From: Cunninghamia lanceolata | Taxonomy: Eukaryota; Streptophyta; Pinopsida; Cupressales; Cupressaceae | Direction: 5' to 3' | Assembly: GCA_027924645.1 (NCBI GenBank) | Contig: BSBN01001017.1 | Coordinates: 11,124,501 to 11,188,500 of the forward strand | Length of the DNA: 64,000 nucleotides | In this document: in pieces, positions 1 through 12,470 of the stretch | Numbering within the stretch: position 1 is the first letter of the stretch | How the letters are laid out: each line of letters opens with the position of its first letter | Translations under genes and position numbers: made by a program | Notes under the pieces: model-generated | Seen by the model: only the letters and a program-made list of their open reading frames with translations | Database searches by the model: none | What the model was told of the DNA's origin: nothing

Positions 1-1
1 T

Positions 2-2436
2 GAGGAATACTTCAGATACACCTACTACTCAGTTGGTCAAGTTTTAGGAGTAGAAGTTCCCCCTCTTATGTCTATTGCCCCAATGGTTTTGGCTGCAGAC
101 ATACAGAGCAAGAATGCAAGTCATTATGATTATGTAGGCTATTTGGCTAATGCCCTGAATCAGGGACTTGAAAAGATAAAAAACAATAGTGAGTATATCA
201 GTTTCAAACATTACTATTTATTGATGCATTTACTTTTATATGAGGGACATGGGAGAGGATTTTGGAGTGAAGAGTTGAGGATAAAGGATACCTTCGAGAA
301 TGGAGATGATAACCCTGTGGAAATGTGGACTTCATCATGGGACAACAGATTTGGTCAATCTCACTATCTTTATTTTGAGGAATATTTTGTTAAGCCATTG
401 ATGAAATTATTAGGATACCCATGTACTTATAATTTATCCCCATAAGTGCAATGATATCTGAGACCAAAGGGAAATAACTCTAACAGTAAAGTAAATCATA
501 ACTGGGGGGATTGGTATGCTTTCTCTGACTGCACAGTGATTAGGGTTTATGTCTTTGAAGGAAATCCACATTTGTTACCAAGGGTAGTCCCTGATAGAGT
601 GGCTTATTTAGAGATTGTGAGACAATTGGCTAAATCAGATATCAAACACCTCAAGTGATACAATAATTACTCAATTATGCTCGGCACCTTGTGTTTTGGG
701 GATTTCATAGTAGTCACTAATGAAGGATATGAAGAAATTGAGGCTAAGTTGGCACAATATAATCTCCCCTTGGGTAGTGAAAGAAAGAATTTTGATGCAG
801 AGGGTTTTATTCACAGAGCAAGGTAGTCATAGGGGTTATCAGGATATGAACATTTGTTCTTAAATGAAGATGTGATCAGAAACTGTCATGAGGTTGCCAC
901 AATGAATAGAATGGACACATATAATAAAATTCTACTTACAGAAGAATGGAAAAGGAAGAATATTCTTTTTTACTCAAAACCCTTCAGTGAGATACAGGGT
1001 CCTCTAGAAAGAGTTGAGGAACTTATTGCTCATGTGAATGAATTGGTCAAAAATGTATCTTCATTTGTTTTTGATACACCTCATATGGCTTATTTAGGAA
1101 CATAGGTTGATGACATACAACCTATAGACTATGTTCTATCACAACCCACTCCTGAAGTGTTCTTTTCTGTAGGTGCTAAAATAAGTGAAGGGGAAGGAAG
1201 TAATGAAGAAAGTGAATCAGTATAACCAATAAATGCACCGGTAATAAAGCAGTATGAACCCCCTTAGGAATTAAATGTTATACAATTTGAAGCATCGAAT
1301 GAATTATCAGATGATGTTAGGGTCTTGCCTACAAGAAAATTTACTTTTGATAGTGACTTTGTTAAAACTGCCGAGTTGAAATCATTTGTTTATGAATACA
1401 AAGGAAAGAAAATAAGACAGAAGATACAGATTACCACTTTTGAACAAGAGGCTGCTACTCTTAATGAACTAAAGAATGAAATAAGCAAGGAAATAGAGTC
1501 AATCACTTCTGAAAGAGGAAGGGAATTACTTCAGGAGGTTAAAGTGTCACTTCTACCAGGATGGGACATGAGTTCTGCAATATTATTTGACAGTTTTAAG
1601 AAAAGAGATAACAAGACAATGAACCTAATAGGTGAGGTAAGTGACAAGGTATATTCAGGATCAGGGTATAACCCAGATGAAGCCACTTTACTTTTTTGGT
1701 CACTATATCCTCCAGATAAAAGACTAGTTGCCAACAATGACCCAAAACAAGTGTTTGGTCACCTTTTGGTCCAAAGGGTAGGGGATACCGATCCCATGGA
1801 AACAACAGAATTAAATGTCAATGTAGAAAAATTTACTAAAGCACAAATTGAAAGATTGGTCAGAGAAAATGACAAATTAACAAAAGAACTAGCACACCTG
1901 AAAGAGAAAACACCTACCTCATCTGCCACAGAATTATATTCTCCAGGACTTGAGAAAGATAAAAGAGTTTTAGATGCATTGGTTGATGTAGCCTATTGGA
2001 AAAAAATGTAACTCAAAATTAGAGGAGAAATATGAAAAATTGGAAAAGGAGATGAAAGTTCTCAAATTCAATACTGTATCTAAAATAATCAAGGTAAGGT
2101 TTGACAAAATGATGAAATGTGCTGATAAATACTAGAAATTATTCAAACAAACGCACTCAGCGATGACTAAGAACAAATGATTACAAGGGAAAATGACTGA
2201 GAAGAAGGAGGAGTTATCAGAAAAGAAAGCTTTGTCAGGACAAGTGTTGCAGACATATAATGAATTAATGGAGTCACCTAATAAATATCATGACAAGCTT
2301 GAATGTTTTGATCTAACTCCCTCACTTCATGATGATACTGGAAATCTCAAAATTTATGAAGGTTGGAAAAATGAATTTACTAAACTGTTGACTGCCGCAT
2401 TACAAGAAATCAAGGGTGAAGCCATGATTATGTAGA
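2..2436 (+). pseudogene. Decayed accessory ORF inside the LTR of element Z
   Basis: One long coding stretch, open from the window edge, reads in a single frame to about 2005 and then shifts by one base at an A-run (about 2000-2007) into the frame that carries 2193-2435. Premature stops lie at about 445, 457, 657, 826, 832, 1105, 1225 and 1265; most suit former CAG, CAA or CGA codons. The N-terminal half is globular, the middle (1325-1900) is lysine/glutamate rich, and the C-terminal half looks coiled-coil. The segment at about 560-800 aligns with 8600-8860 of element A (shared Leu-Pro-Arg, Arg-Gln-Leu and Phe-Asp pattern), so both belong to one protein family. I do not recognise a function. 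A TATA box follows 360 bp downstream, which places the ORF in the U3 part of an LTR. The true start is outside the window. Confidence 0.7.
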
Positions 2437-3380
2437 AAGCCCATAAATAGATTGGAAAAATCATGTACATGGAATACGACATGAAAGAGAGGATAATCAA
2501 TGTTGACACTCATGCTGAATAGGGATACATCCATCACCTCTCTATAGTTAACTTATTCATCAGCCTAACCATGAATACATCAGATATAGTGGAGTAGATA
2601 TCTTAGTAAATGTGATCAGTTGGCATCATGACGAGCATTGGATCAAAGAGCAGAAGCTTTGAACAGGCCTTTGATGGTCACAAACTTTTACTGGGAGATT
2701 AACAAAGTGGTCAACTTGTCTATTGTTCTGTTTTAGTTATTTTTAGTTACTAAAATATGTGACTTTTGAAAGGGGTCTGTAGCTTGTTGCCTCTCACTTA
2801 TAAAAGGAGAGACAAAGACCCATAGAAGAGGGGACAAGAAAGAAAAATGTTCATTATTAGGAAAATTTCCTTAGAAGACGTTTTAGAAGGAGCATTAGTA
2901 AGAAGATAAATTGCACCATTTTATCATCCATTTCATATCAGAAACTGTCATAGTAATGCATATCATTTGAAGATAAATATAATGGAGAAGGTGTTTGAAT
3001 AAATATTGATTCACTTTCAAGTGTTCAATAGTTGTGTGGATTTATTATGTTCATATGTTATTTGGTTGTCTCCAAAGTGGTTGTTTATGTTATACAAATT
3101 AAGTGTGAAAATACATTTGATTTTCCAATACACATTTGTTGTAGTTGTTTGATGCTGTTGATTGGTTTTTGTATGCAAAAGGATTAAAATTACCTTTTGA
3201 GCAATCTATTTTGACTGGTTCCTGTCTATATTAAAATCCTTTTAAATAAATTGTCTTAATTGGTTTCTCCTCACATATGAATTAAAAATCCTTTCACAAC
3301 TTCACAGTGACATACGAGGATATCACTAGGATCATTAAGAAGAGTCTAGATAACTGATATACTTGCATGTCTACATAAGG
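2437..3380 (+). other. Rest of the Z LTR (U3 end, R and part of U5)
   Basis: No coding content. It holds the decayed end of the Z ORF and the TATA box, then AT-rich sequence loosely like the R-U5 of A and E. No primer site is seen before 3381, where element F begins, so the Z LTR is probably cut by F. Confidence 0.45.
2799..2805 (+). promoter_or_regulatory. TATA box of the element Z LTR
   Basis: TATAAAA followed by GG and preceded by a CTCTCACT stretch. The same context (CTC-rich, TATA, AAAGG) occurs in element A at 39461 and element E at 61118, each upstream of a tRNA-Asn primer site. This suggests a retrotransposon promoter starting R-U5. Confidence 0.6.
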
Positions 3381-5343
3381 TGTAGACATTTAAAAGTGCC
3401 CAACTGTTAGAGTTAAGCTGAGAAGTGATTCTACACATCTTTAAAAACCCCATCTCCAATATCACAATCCACCCATTAACTCCATTTACCTAATAGATTA
3501 GGCACTGGTCAACCTTAGAACATTTTGTAAAAGTATAACTCACATTCTTAATACTTCAAGCATTCCTATTAGAAAGAAGTTAGCAAGCCCTGCAATTATC
3601 TCACATCTATGTGCCATTAGTGAGTAGAATTGTCCAACCAAAATCCATCTAGATTTTCATATCTACCTTATTGATTAGGTACACCTGCCTAGGCCTAGTA
3701 GTACCAAAAGAGTAGGGGGTTTTTGTTGTATAAACCTTGTCTTGTTGACCAAAAATGTATCAAGAGATTGGCACCCTCTTGTGGTCTAAAAACTTGTATT
3801 TTTGAGAACCAACAAACTCAATATTAGGATTGCATTATAATTAATTCATTACTTATCCACTAACATTTAAATTTCATCAAAATCAAATAACGCATAGCAT
3901 TATAAATTCAAATGAAATCTGACATGTAAACCATAATCAACATCATAGCATAGTCTATCTAATCCAATCATAGCATAAGAAATAAATCTTGAAGGTCTAC
4001 AAAATGGGATCAACAATCCCAATGTTCATATGTCACCAAATGTAAATGTGATGAAAGAAAAATATAGGAGGTGAGATAGGTAGGCCTCACAGATGCCCTC
4101 CCATACATCCCTTCGACCTCCTGTGTTTCACATACCTTCCAACTTCTCAACCATTGGTTTCCGGTCATTGGTTCTCGGCCATTGGTTCACCTCCTGTAGA
4201 CCGTCTATAGCTGTACGTCGACTGCTGCTAGCGAAATCCATAACCACTAGTCGACGTCCTTTGAAATCTGGGCACTACCCCTTATTCACCCATGATTTCA
4301 TTCATTATAGTTTGCTTAAGCCTCAGTCCCCATTGGACCCTTGCTTGCTTTGGCTTCCCGCCTGCATGGCCTATGGTCATTTGCATGACCAAGCCACCAC
4401 ATCATTTTAGATAAACTCAAAACAAAAATAAAAAGCATGGTCGGAATTGATGTCACCTTAAACCTTGGTCAGAGCCTAGGCCAGTGACTCAAAGACTTTG
4501 ACCATGCCTTGAAACCCCAAATCATGTTCTTTGTGATTCACAGTGGTCACATTAGTAACCAAGAAGTGGAGGGGTAGGGGCTATCGGCCCCCTTCTTTGT
4601 GTGTTTTTTTATTTTTTTCATCTGCCCCACCCCTAGTCATATGGGTGACTAGGGGAGTCTTTAGGCCCTAACTACCAAATTTAACTGCTAGAGACAAGCC
4701 GCCAATGTGACCACCATTCAATCTTAATCACTAGTGGTTTGGTAAAATAGTTAAGACAGTACCCCTTTCTTCCAAAACCCTAAAGGAGGAATTTTTTTTC
4801 TCATAACTTAGTCATACGGGCTCAAAATCATGCAAACAAGGGCTTGTTGGAAAGCTGGCTTGAGAAACTATGTAGTGGTGAAGACCATTTTAGGTGACAA
4901 TGTCATTTTACCAAATTTTTTCTTGGTCAAAGTCAAACTTGATTTCAAACTTCAAATGCTCATATCTCTTGTAAATTTGATCCAATTTTCATGATTTTTT
5001 AAAAAAAGTGCTTAGAGTTTTGTGTACCTTCTGTTCATGCAATCCATTTTCTTGTATCTATTCATTTGCATCAGATTTCATCAGATTCTTATTTTTTCAC
5101 ATAATGCTTGCATGTGCAAGTTCACTTGTTCTTTCTTCAATTTTGTGGCTTGTAGGTGATCATACGGAGTTGGAACAACATTGGCATCAGCATACACAAC
5201 TGATTGGAAGAGAAAGTTTCAAGTGCATTCCTTCTAATCTTTCATCTCTTAATCATTGTTTGTCTCACATTTTGATTTCAGGCTTAAAAAGAACCTCTTG
5301 TCTTCATTTCACACTTCAAAATTGGGCATTAAAATGAACAAGT
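3381..5343 (+). mobile_element. Element F: 5' part of a non-autonomous LTR retrotransposon
   Basis: It starts with TGTAGACATTTAAAAGTG, closely matching the LTR starts of D (49471) and B (38266). The stretch 4790-5340 aligns with the B leader at 31270-31880 (shared words such as ATCATGCAAACAAGG and TTATGCAATCC), so this is LTR plus leader of the same superfamily. The end of its LTR and its primer site were not located. It is cut at 5344 by element A; the remainder should lie beyond the right edge of the window. No credible coding sequence is present. Confidence 0.6.
4630..4655. repeat. Hairpin in the element F leader
   Basis: Perfect 10-bp arms (CCCCTAGTCA and its complement) around a 6-base loop. 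An outer pair, GGTCACATT near 4548 and AATGTGACC near 4702, encloses it. Confidence 0.6.
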
Positions 5344-5574
5344 TGTTGTGCCTTGCACACATACCTCATTTCACTAAATGGGGACCCCCTTTTTTTAGTT
5401 GTTGGTCTAGAGTGTTGGCTTAGTTTCTGTTAGTTCATAAGATGTTCAACTTGGATTGCTAAAATGATCCATCTGAGACTCACAGTTTCAATTTTCCCTA
5501 ATGGAGAGTGTTTGGGTTACCTAAGCCTTCGAATGTTCAAGTCAAGTGTCCCTTTGTCAATAAAAGTTTAATTC

Positions 5575-7200
5575 CAAAAGGTCCTTAGCACTAAAAACTC
5601 AAGCCATTGACTTGGCACTAAAAACCAAACTCATTGACCTAAGCACTAAAATACACATCACTGCCTCTGACACTAAAATATTATGGCATTGACTTTCACG
5701 CTAAAAAGACCTCTTGCCAACTTGTGCTAGAACCATGCTGCACTCCCTTTTGTTAGTAAGAGGTAAAAGCCATGCTAGGTCAATAGGATGGGAATCTCAT
5801 GCTAGGTTAGTTGACCCTAAAATCCCTGCCAAGTTGGAGGAAGGCAAGAACCCTGCCAAGCTCACTGCGTATCGAGTTGTCCATTGTACCTATGCATTAA
5901 TGGCAGATAATTAAGGAATATAAATTGTCTGCATTTAAGTTTTGAGCTCATTTTGCGATTAAATTTTTTACAGAGCTTTGTTGAAGGTGACTCAGTGAAG
6001 GGGACACATGATTCAGGAGCAAAATTCACCACCTGCTGTTCAAACTCCACATTTCTTTCATATTTAGGTCAGCCATTTTCAAACTCATTCTCATATTTGA
6101 ATTCCTAAGATAGGGTTTTAGTTTATTGATTTGTGTAGTCTATGTTTCTTTGTTTAAATCTTTTGAGCTTAAGGGTTTTAAGTAGGGTATTTTGTTGCGA
6201 TAAGGGATTATTGACATTCAGTAAGTAATGAATTTGAAATTAATCCTTTGCCACTAGAAGTAGGTAGTTGTGATTCGACTGTAGAACCCTCCTCAAGATC
6301 ACGAGCTGAAACCTAGGAATTGCATAGATAAATCAAGATCCTTGAAGTAAGATCAAAATCTTAGGTGATAGAGAGAAGGCTTAAACATGTTCCTCAAAAA
6401 TGAATGATGTCACCACCAGTCGTGCTGAAAATCAACCTTATCGACCTGCACCAAAATGGATCTTTACGGACTTGTACCTTAGCTCTCTGAATCTTAGTTG
6501 GACCCCTTGGAATTCCCCGTAGACCTTTGCATAACCTCCTTATTGCTAAAAGATTGGTGTCTAGACTTGTGCTAAAATTCATTGCCTCCAACTTAATGAC
6601 CACCCTTTGGAAACTTGCACTAGGTGGAACCATTGAAAGTCTACACCATCAAAATTCCTCATCGAACCCAAACCAGCAAATTGTGCTAGAAATTAGATAC
6701 ACTACCCTTGCACTAAAATCACTCCTTACTACCTTTTGGCATTACCCCTCAAAAACCATCTAGGGAAGTATAGGTTAAAATCACCAAGTTTAGCTTAGAA
6801 AAAACTTAGCACCGAATTTGAGTGGTATTGACTTGCGTTAAAATTATCTTTGACCAACTTTATGCATTGACCTTTCAAAATAGTGCAAGTTGCCACCCAC
6901 AAAATTGTCCAGTAGCATATCTTCATACCCTTAGCACTGAAATCACTTCCTACTGACTTGCGCTAGAATTGACCCAAATTGAATTCAATCAGTGACCTCA
7001 CAAATTCACACCAGTCAGTGTCAGTTGAAAGTCATGCTAAAGCCCATGGTTAATCACTTTGTCCATCCTACGCTGAAAACCATCCTTGCTGACTTGCACT
7101 GAAAATCCCCTTTATTGACTTTAGTCGGTGGACCCAGAATACAGCACTAGGTCAGTAGAGACCAAATTTGCGCTTTTAGTCTGTGACCCCCCAAATTAGC
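5575..7200. repeat. Degenerate CACTAAAA / TTGAC motif array in the A LTR
   Basis: The words CACTAAAA or GCTAAAAT and TTGACTTG alternate irregularly every 25-60 bases over about 1.6 kb. The same array is present in the 3' LTR copy (about 47755-49350). TTGAC is the core of the plant W-box, but regulatory use is only inferred. Confidence 0.5.
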
Positions 7201-7587
7201 ACAAAACATCCTAAGAGCATGATTTTTCAAAAATTTCAAAAGGGAAAAGGTTTGTTTTGATGAATTAATCAATTCAAAGGTAAAATAAAAAATGATATGC
7301 ATGTTTTGGATAGAATTTTCAAAAGAATTGCATTTATTACATGAAGTTAGTAATGTTTCATAGTGTTGTTTTCATTTCCTTGTTTACATATACTTATGTA
7401 ATGGATGTTATTGAGTTAATTAGCATGTAAATTTCAGACTTATGCATTCTAGAGAATACTGTGTAGCTACTTTATGAGAAAACTTGAATAAGGGATAAAG
7501 AATAAGTAACCCATTCACTCAAAACTAAGAACCTCTAGGACAACTCTATTCCAACCTTTACTCATTAGGTCCTGTCTTGCAGGATAG

Positions 7588-10500
7588 ATGTCTGACCGAG
7601 CTAACACAATGAAGTACAAGTTCAAGGGAATCCCACTAGAGACCAAGATTACAACTGCATGGAAGAACATAGGAGATACTGACCTAGGGCACATAGACCT
7701 AGAGGATTTCATACTTCAGGTGTTTGGACCAAACCCCACTCCTCTAGCCAAGAAGGTCAGAGATAATAGCATTGCAGAGGCTGCCACCTTTCCTACTTCT
7801 AAAAAGTGCCCTAAGCTCATTGTAGCTTGTGTAGAAAGATATGATCCATTATCCAAAACCATTCAGACCTCAAGTGGGCAAATTTTGGCAGATTTGAGCT
7901 CATAGTCCCTTGCAGAAATTTTTGGAATATGTGTCTTTCTAGTGCTCTCCATCCCAAATAAGAAACATGCAGAAGACACATACAAGAAAGATGTGGAGAA
8001 GTGTAAGAAATAGATCAATGAAGGCTAGATGAAGCACAAAAGGTCCACTTTGACTAAGCTGCCTCACACATTGTACAAAAGTGATTTTGATGATGAAATT
8101 GGAGACTTAGTAACATTGTTGAGCAGAATTTATGGACTTCCTACTACCTCCACCTTTGAAGAATGGATGTTTTCTCTCATTAAGGAAATAATACATGGAG
8201 ATAAGAAACTTCACTAGGCCCAAATCCTCAATGACAATATGCATGAGGCCTTTGTAGACTTTAAGACAAAGGAGACTTTTAGGTGGACTTCTATGTTGTC
8301 TATGCCTTGGCTAGGTGAACAAAATATCCTCGACTATCAAAGATAGGAGAAGTGGGGAATGGAGAACAACAATTGAAGGTGTATGAATGGTATCATCAAC
8401 TGACAATCTCTTAATCATTGATTCATTACATGAGAGTAAATGATGCATTCACTATGCATATCACTAGGCTTCTCCAAGACAACACTAGATTGAGAATAAC
8501 TCCTGAAGCCATGAACATTATACAACAACATGGGAGATGGTACTTGCAATTTCACAAGTTCACCTACTTAAGAATCTAAGGCTTCATAGATACACCATAT
8601 AGGTTGCCTCGGTATCCAATAGACAAGGTGGTGCTTCGTGAGCTAACAAGGCAACTCCTCACATGTGTAAAGAGGCTAAAACATTTGCACGGGGTTAATA
8701 TTAAGTTTCCAATTCTATTAGGCAAAGGCCACTATTGCTGTACAACCTTGGGAGCAGCAAAACACTCAAAGAAAGAATTGCAGCTATTAAATCTTCATCT
8801 ATATATAAGGAGGAAACATTTTGATCCACATGGGACTATGGAAAAGTATGTAAGTAAGAAGTTATTCCATCGGGAGCATATTGAAGACTTTTTGGCAAAC
8901 TGAGTCAATGACTACGAGGTAATAGGATGGAATTACTCTCGACTGTCCCTAGATCATATAAAGAGATTCCACATCATACATGTCCCTGACTAGATTGTAG
9001 AAGATGGTAATGTGGTTCAAAAGGGGCCATGGGAAGTATTACTCAGTCAGCCAATTCCTCCTCCAAATTGAGCCAGCACAGAGGAGAGTTCATTGGATGA
9101 GGCAATGAGGAACCTAATGAAACTCAGCAAAATTTGGATTAGAAGCCAAGTTGTAGCATTGGCACAGGTAGGAGTTGCACTGACATATACAAAGGAAGAT
9201 TCAAAGAAAGAATCAGATGATGAAGAAGACTAGCCTCTAGAGGTAAAAAGTGTAGAAGAATGAGTAGTAGTGAAGGATATTAATAGTGAGGTGCATGTGC
9301 CATTGGTAGAGAAAGGGAAATCTAATAAGATTGTTCCAAGGGCATAGAAGAAAGATCCCACTCTTGCTACAAGGACTAGAGAAGCAAAAAGGAAAGATCT
9401 ACCAAGTGGCAAAGGAGAGAGCTCAAAAGCTAAAAAGCCAAAGACTAAGGTAGCAGATGCATCCACCACCACCTTTGACAATGCCTCAACTACCCCTGTA
9501 GTTTCTCCATCTTTAGCAAGTGCAGCCTTCATTCCCTTTGTTACACAAGATACTACTTCTTCTACTCTCTCTACTTCAGTCACAACGTCATCATCATCTT
9601 CAATAGCAATAAATGTAAGCATACCTAATGCATCCTCTTCACTGGCTTTTTCTACCATCATTCCTCCAATTTCCTCATCACCTTCTATTTCATCTATTTC
9701 TCTCTCCACTTAAATCTCATTACCACCCATTTCTACAATCATAGCGTCTTTCTTCTCTCTCCCATCACTTAGTCTTTCCTCACCTGTCACTATTTCTTCC
9801 ATGTTTTCTACCCCTTCCATACCACCCTCACTAGGATTTGCTTCATTTGTTAATTTATCTCATGGTTATTGCCTCCTATAGCTACTCATTCCTTGTCTAC
9901 AATAAACAATTCTTTAGCACATCCAATTGTCATTTCCCCTGAGTTTGCCCCTTTAGCTATTCCATAATTGCAAGGCATTGAGAAGGTATGTGTTAAATTT
10001 GAATCACAGGAGCAAGAGGCAATTAAAGAAGTATCTGAAGACCCTCTTCCCAACCCTAGAGATATTGAGATAGCTGAGGTGTTAGACAGTCTGATTGAAA
10101 AGGACATAGTAGATATAATTTTGGGAATGACTCAACAAAGTATATTAGAAAATTTGAAAAATATTGGGCAGTCAGATGATGAAGGGGGTGATAGAGACAA
10201 GACAATTGAAGATGAGTTGGAAATTCATGATGAACCACTAAATAAAGGAGATAGTCACATTGACACTCCTAAGGATTCCTCCTCTTCAGTACCAAATTGG
10301 CTACAATAGAGGTTGGAAAATAAGGCTTCACAAGTTGAAATAATGAAACTTGACTTGGATGCATTCTTGGTTAGAGTAGAGAAGCCCAAGAAGCAAAAAA
10401 GGGCTAAAATTTAGTCTGGGATCCATAAGAATGCAACAGGTGCTAGAATTGCAAAGATAGCTATCCTACCTATAGAGGTAGACAAAGGTGATGTGAGGGC

Positions 10501-11429
10501 TGAAGACTACACAATTACTACTATCAATCTGGGACTGGCCACGAGAGGTCAGAAGATAGATGAATTTAAGGGGACAGTATCCACAATCTTGGATCAATTA
10601 AATAAAGATGAAATAACCAAGCAGTAGTTAAAACAACAAAATGAAGAGCTTTGGACATGCATAAAGTTTTTGATGAAACCATTGAATCCTAATGTAGAAC
10701 CAAGAACCACCCTTGCCCTGCTATCAAAAGAAGAATTGAACAAATTTAATGACATTAAAACAACTGCTACAACCACACAGGAGTGGTTTAATAAGGTATA
10801 TAACGAAGGTTGTGAGGTAATAGCCTTTGCAACTTTATTGCACAAAGATTTTCATCTTTTCAAAGAAGAACAAGAATATTTGCATGATGAATGTGAACTA
10901 TATGAAGAATATTATTCCCATATGTTCCCAAGAATATAGGCTTTGAGGAGACTGTCCAAGGAGGTTCTTCTGATAGAAAATAATTTGACAAAAGATAGGT
11001 TGAAGAAACCTGAAGAATGACATGAGCAGATGAAATTGATAAAATATATTTTTGATAAGGAGAAAGATTATTTTGAAACAACAAGGGCCAAAATAATGGA
11101 GGTAGTATATGAAATAAATGATACATTAAGGGATTGTATAAATACTAGTCTAAATGACCTAGATCCAATTGATGAACAATAGTGCAGAGATAGATTATAT
11201 CAGGTTATTCACGGAGATTCACCCTTGAATATGATCAAAAAGCTGGAGAAAGTCAGTGACCTCCAGGCTGCTTTTATGGCATTCATGAAGAGTATAAAAT
11301 CAATGGAGGTAGTATACTACAAATTTACTACAAATTTTCCACAAAGATTGACAGCATGAGATTTAGAGAAGATTACGTCAAAGACCCGGACCCAGCAGAT
11401 ATCAACCCAGCTTTAATGACATTAGTAGC
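7588..11429 (+). pseudogene. Accessory ORF in the U3 of the element A LTR
   Basis: The first ATG follows a TGTCTTGCAG stretch that looks like a splice acceptor. Coding runs in frame to about 8370, shifts, continues through 8604-8900, then a Ser/Thr/Pro-rich low-complexity middle (about 9450-9900), then an acidic and coiled-coil C-terminal half (9968-11340) with another shift near 11340. Premature stops are mostly TAG. The N-terminal 100 residues are compact, with the recurring pattern LADLSS followed by EIFGI. The 8600-8860 segment is homologous to the element Z ORF. The family is not one I can name; it resembles plant-retrotransposon accessory proteins found downstream of pol in other elements. 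Element B interrupts it near the C-terminus. Confidence 0.65.
11425..11429 (+). other. Target-site duplication of element B, left copy (GTAGC)
   Basis: GTAGC here and at 39095-39099 flanks element B exactly, the usual 5 bp for Ty3/gypsy integration. Confidence 0.7.
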
Positions 11430-11503
11430 CGACACACCCAAAATTGTCCCAAATTTGTCTATGTCTTGCAACACCTAGTCAGATACATTACTAAGACATC
11501 ATA
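11430..11503 (+). repeat. Element B 5' LTR, segment 1
   Basis: Matches the start of the 3' LTR at 38266 (ACCCAAAATTGTCC and following). The first few bases are altered (CGACACACCC against TGTAGACACCC). Ends at a TA where element C begins. Confidence 0.7.
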
Positions 11504-11578
11504 TGGGTAAATGCAAGAAGTTGTGTCCACTTAAGGTGGAAGTTTCAGAGTTAGAAAAAAATCTAAAATTGGGTTAAC

Positions 11579-11760
11579 TAAAACGGGATCCCGTTTTGCT
11601 TTGGAATCTCGAGCCAAAAGCGGGATCCCATTTTCTAGAAATGGGATCCCGTTTTGAGTTTCATAAAAGGTTAATATTTTAACCTTTATGAAATGGGATC
11701 CCATTTCATAAAAGATTAAAATATTAACCTTTTATGAAACGGGATCCCGTTTCATAAAAT
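11579..11760. repeat. GGGATCCC palindrome array
   Basis: GGGATCCC occurs five times (11585, 11622, 11643, 11695, 11741), each inside a longer AAAYGGGATCCCRTTT-like palindrome. Two further imperfect palindromes built on TTTCATAAAAG and its complement (about 11658-11693 and 11704-11739) fill the gaps, so the whole block can fold back. Confidence 0.85.
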
Positions 11761-12314
11761 TTGAATTTCTGATCCACTTTTTGCTATGGGTTTTGGGTCA
11801 GAAAAAAGGCTTGGGAACCTGACCCTTGGCTTTGGACTTGGTTTGACCTGCAAGATGAAGGTCCTATCAATGTCACAACAAAATAGTGACTTTGGGCATA
11901 TGTCTGAAGGCCTTTTTTGCAGAATTTTTTGACAAAATTAAAATCCATTATAGATGAGACAACGCAGATTCCAAATATGTAATTTTTTTTACAATTGGAT
12001 TATTTTTCCTATTTTTCAATTAATTTTTGATGAAACAGATCCATAAACTTGAATTATCAAGGTTTTTTAGTAATTTAATAACTTTTATTAAAATAATTTT
12101 TTGTAACAAAAATTGTATGAAAACATACTTCAGACAATTCTTTTCAATTTGAAATTTTTTTTCAAAAAATGATAAGTTTAGGTCATCTTATGTGTGAGAC
12201 CTACACTTTTTCATTTCTGTACACGTGACTATTTAGCTTACTGTTGCTGATACTTTTATATTTGTGGGACTGTTGATCCCGGATTTTCAAACTATTGAAC
12301 GTTGTTATGTTAAA

Positions 12315-12470
12315 GGAAAACTAATTGGGTGATGTTAGTTAGATGTTTGTTTTAAGAGAAACAAATTGAGTGATGTTAGATAGATGTTTATTTTACAGGA
12401 AAACTAATTGGGTGATGACCGATTAATGGTTACATTACAAGAAAACTAATTGGGTGATGTTAGAAAGGAA
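12315..12470. repeat. Tandem repeat, about 42 bp, four copies
   Basis: Copies begin near 12315, 12357, 12399 and 12440 with the shared core AACTAATTGGGTGATGTTA. Found inside element C. Confidence 0.75.

Larger units (their letters stand above)
5344..11429 (+). repeat. Element A 5' LTR, first part
   Basis: Begins with TG and matches the 3' copy from 47513. The LTR start resembles the start of E at 59537. No tRNA-complementary site is found between 7300 and 7588, so the LTR does not end before the ORF at 7588. The first tRNA-like site is at 40289, which implies that the ORF is inside the LTR. Cut at 11430 by element B. Confidence 0.65.

Noticed and set aside
1325..2011. 228-codon frame as a host gene exon
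   Set aside because: It is in frame with flanking decayed segments homologous to the element A ORF, so it belongs to the retrotransposon.
7500..7588. Possible LTR end and primer site just before the A ORF
   Set aside because: No TGG-initiated tRNA complement is present; the CTTGCAG stretch looks like a splice acceptor instead.
9230..9709. 159-codon minus-strand frame, the longest minus frame in the 7.5-11.4 kb region
   Set aside because: It is the complement of a Ser/Thr-rich low-complexity stretch of the plus-strand A ORF; composition alone explains it.
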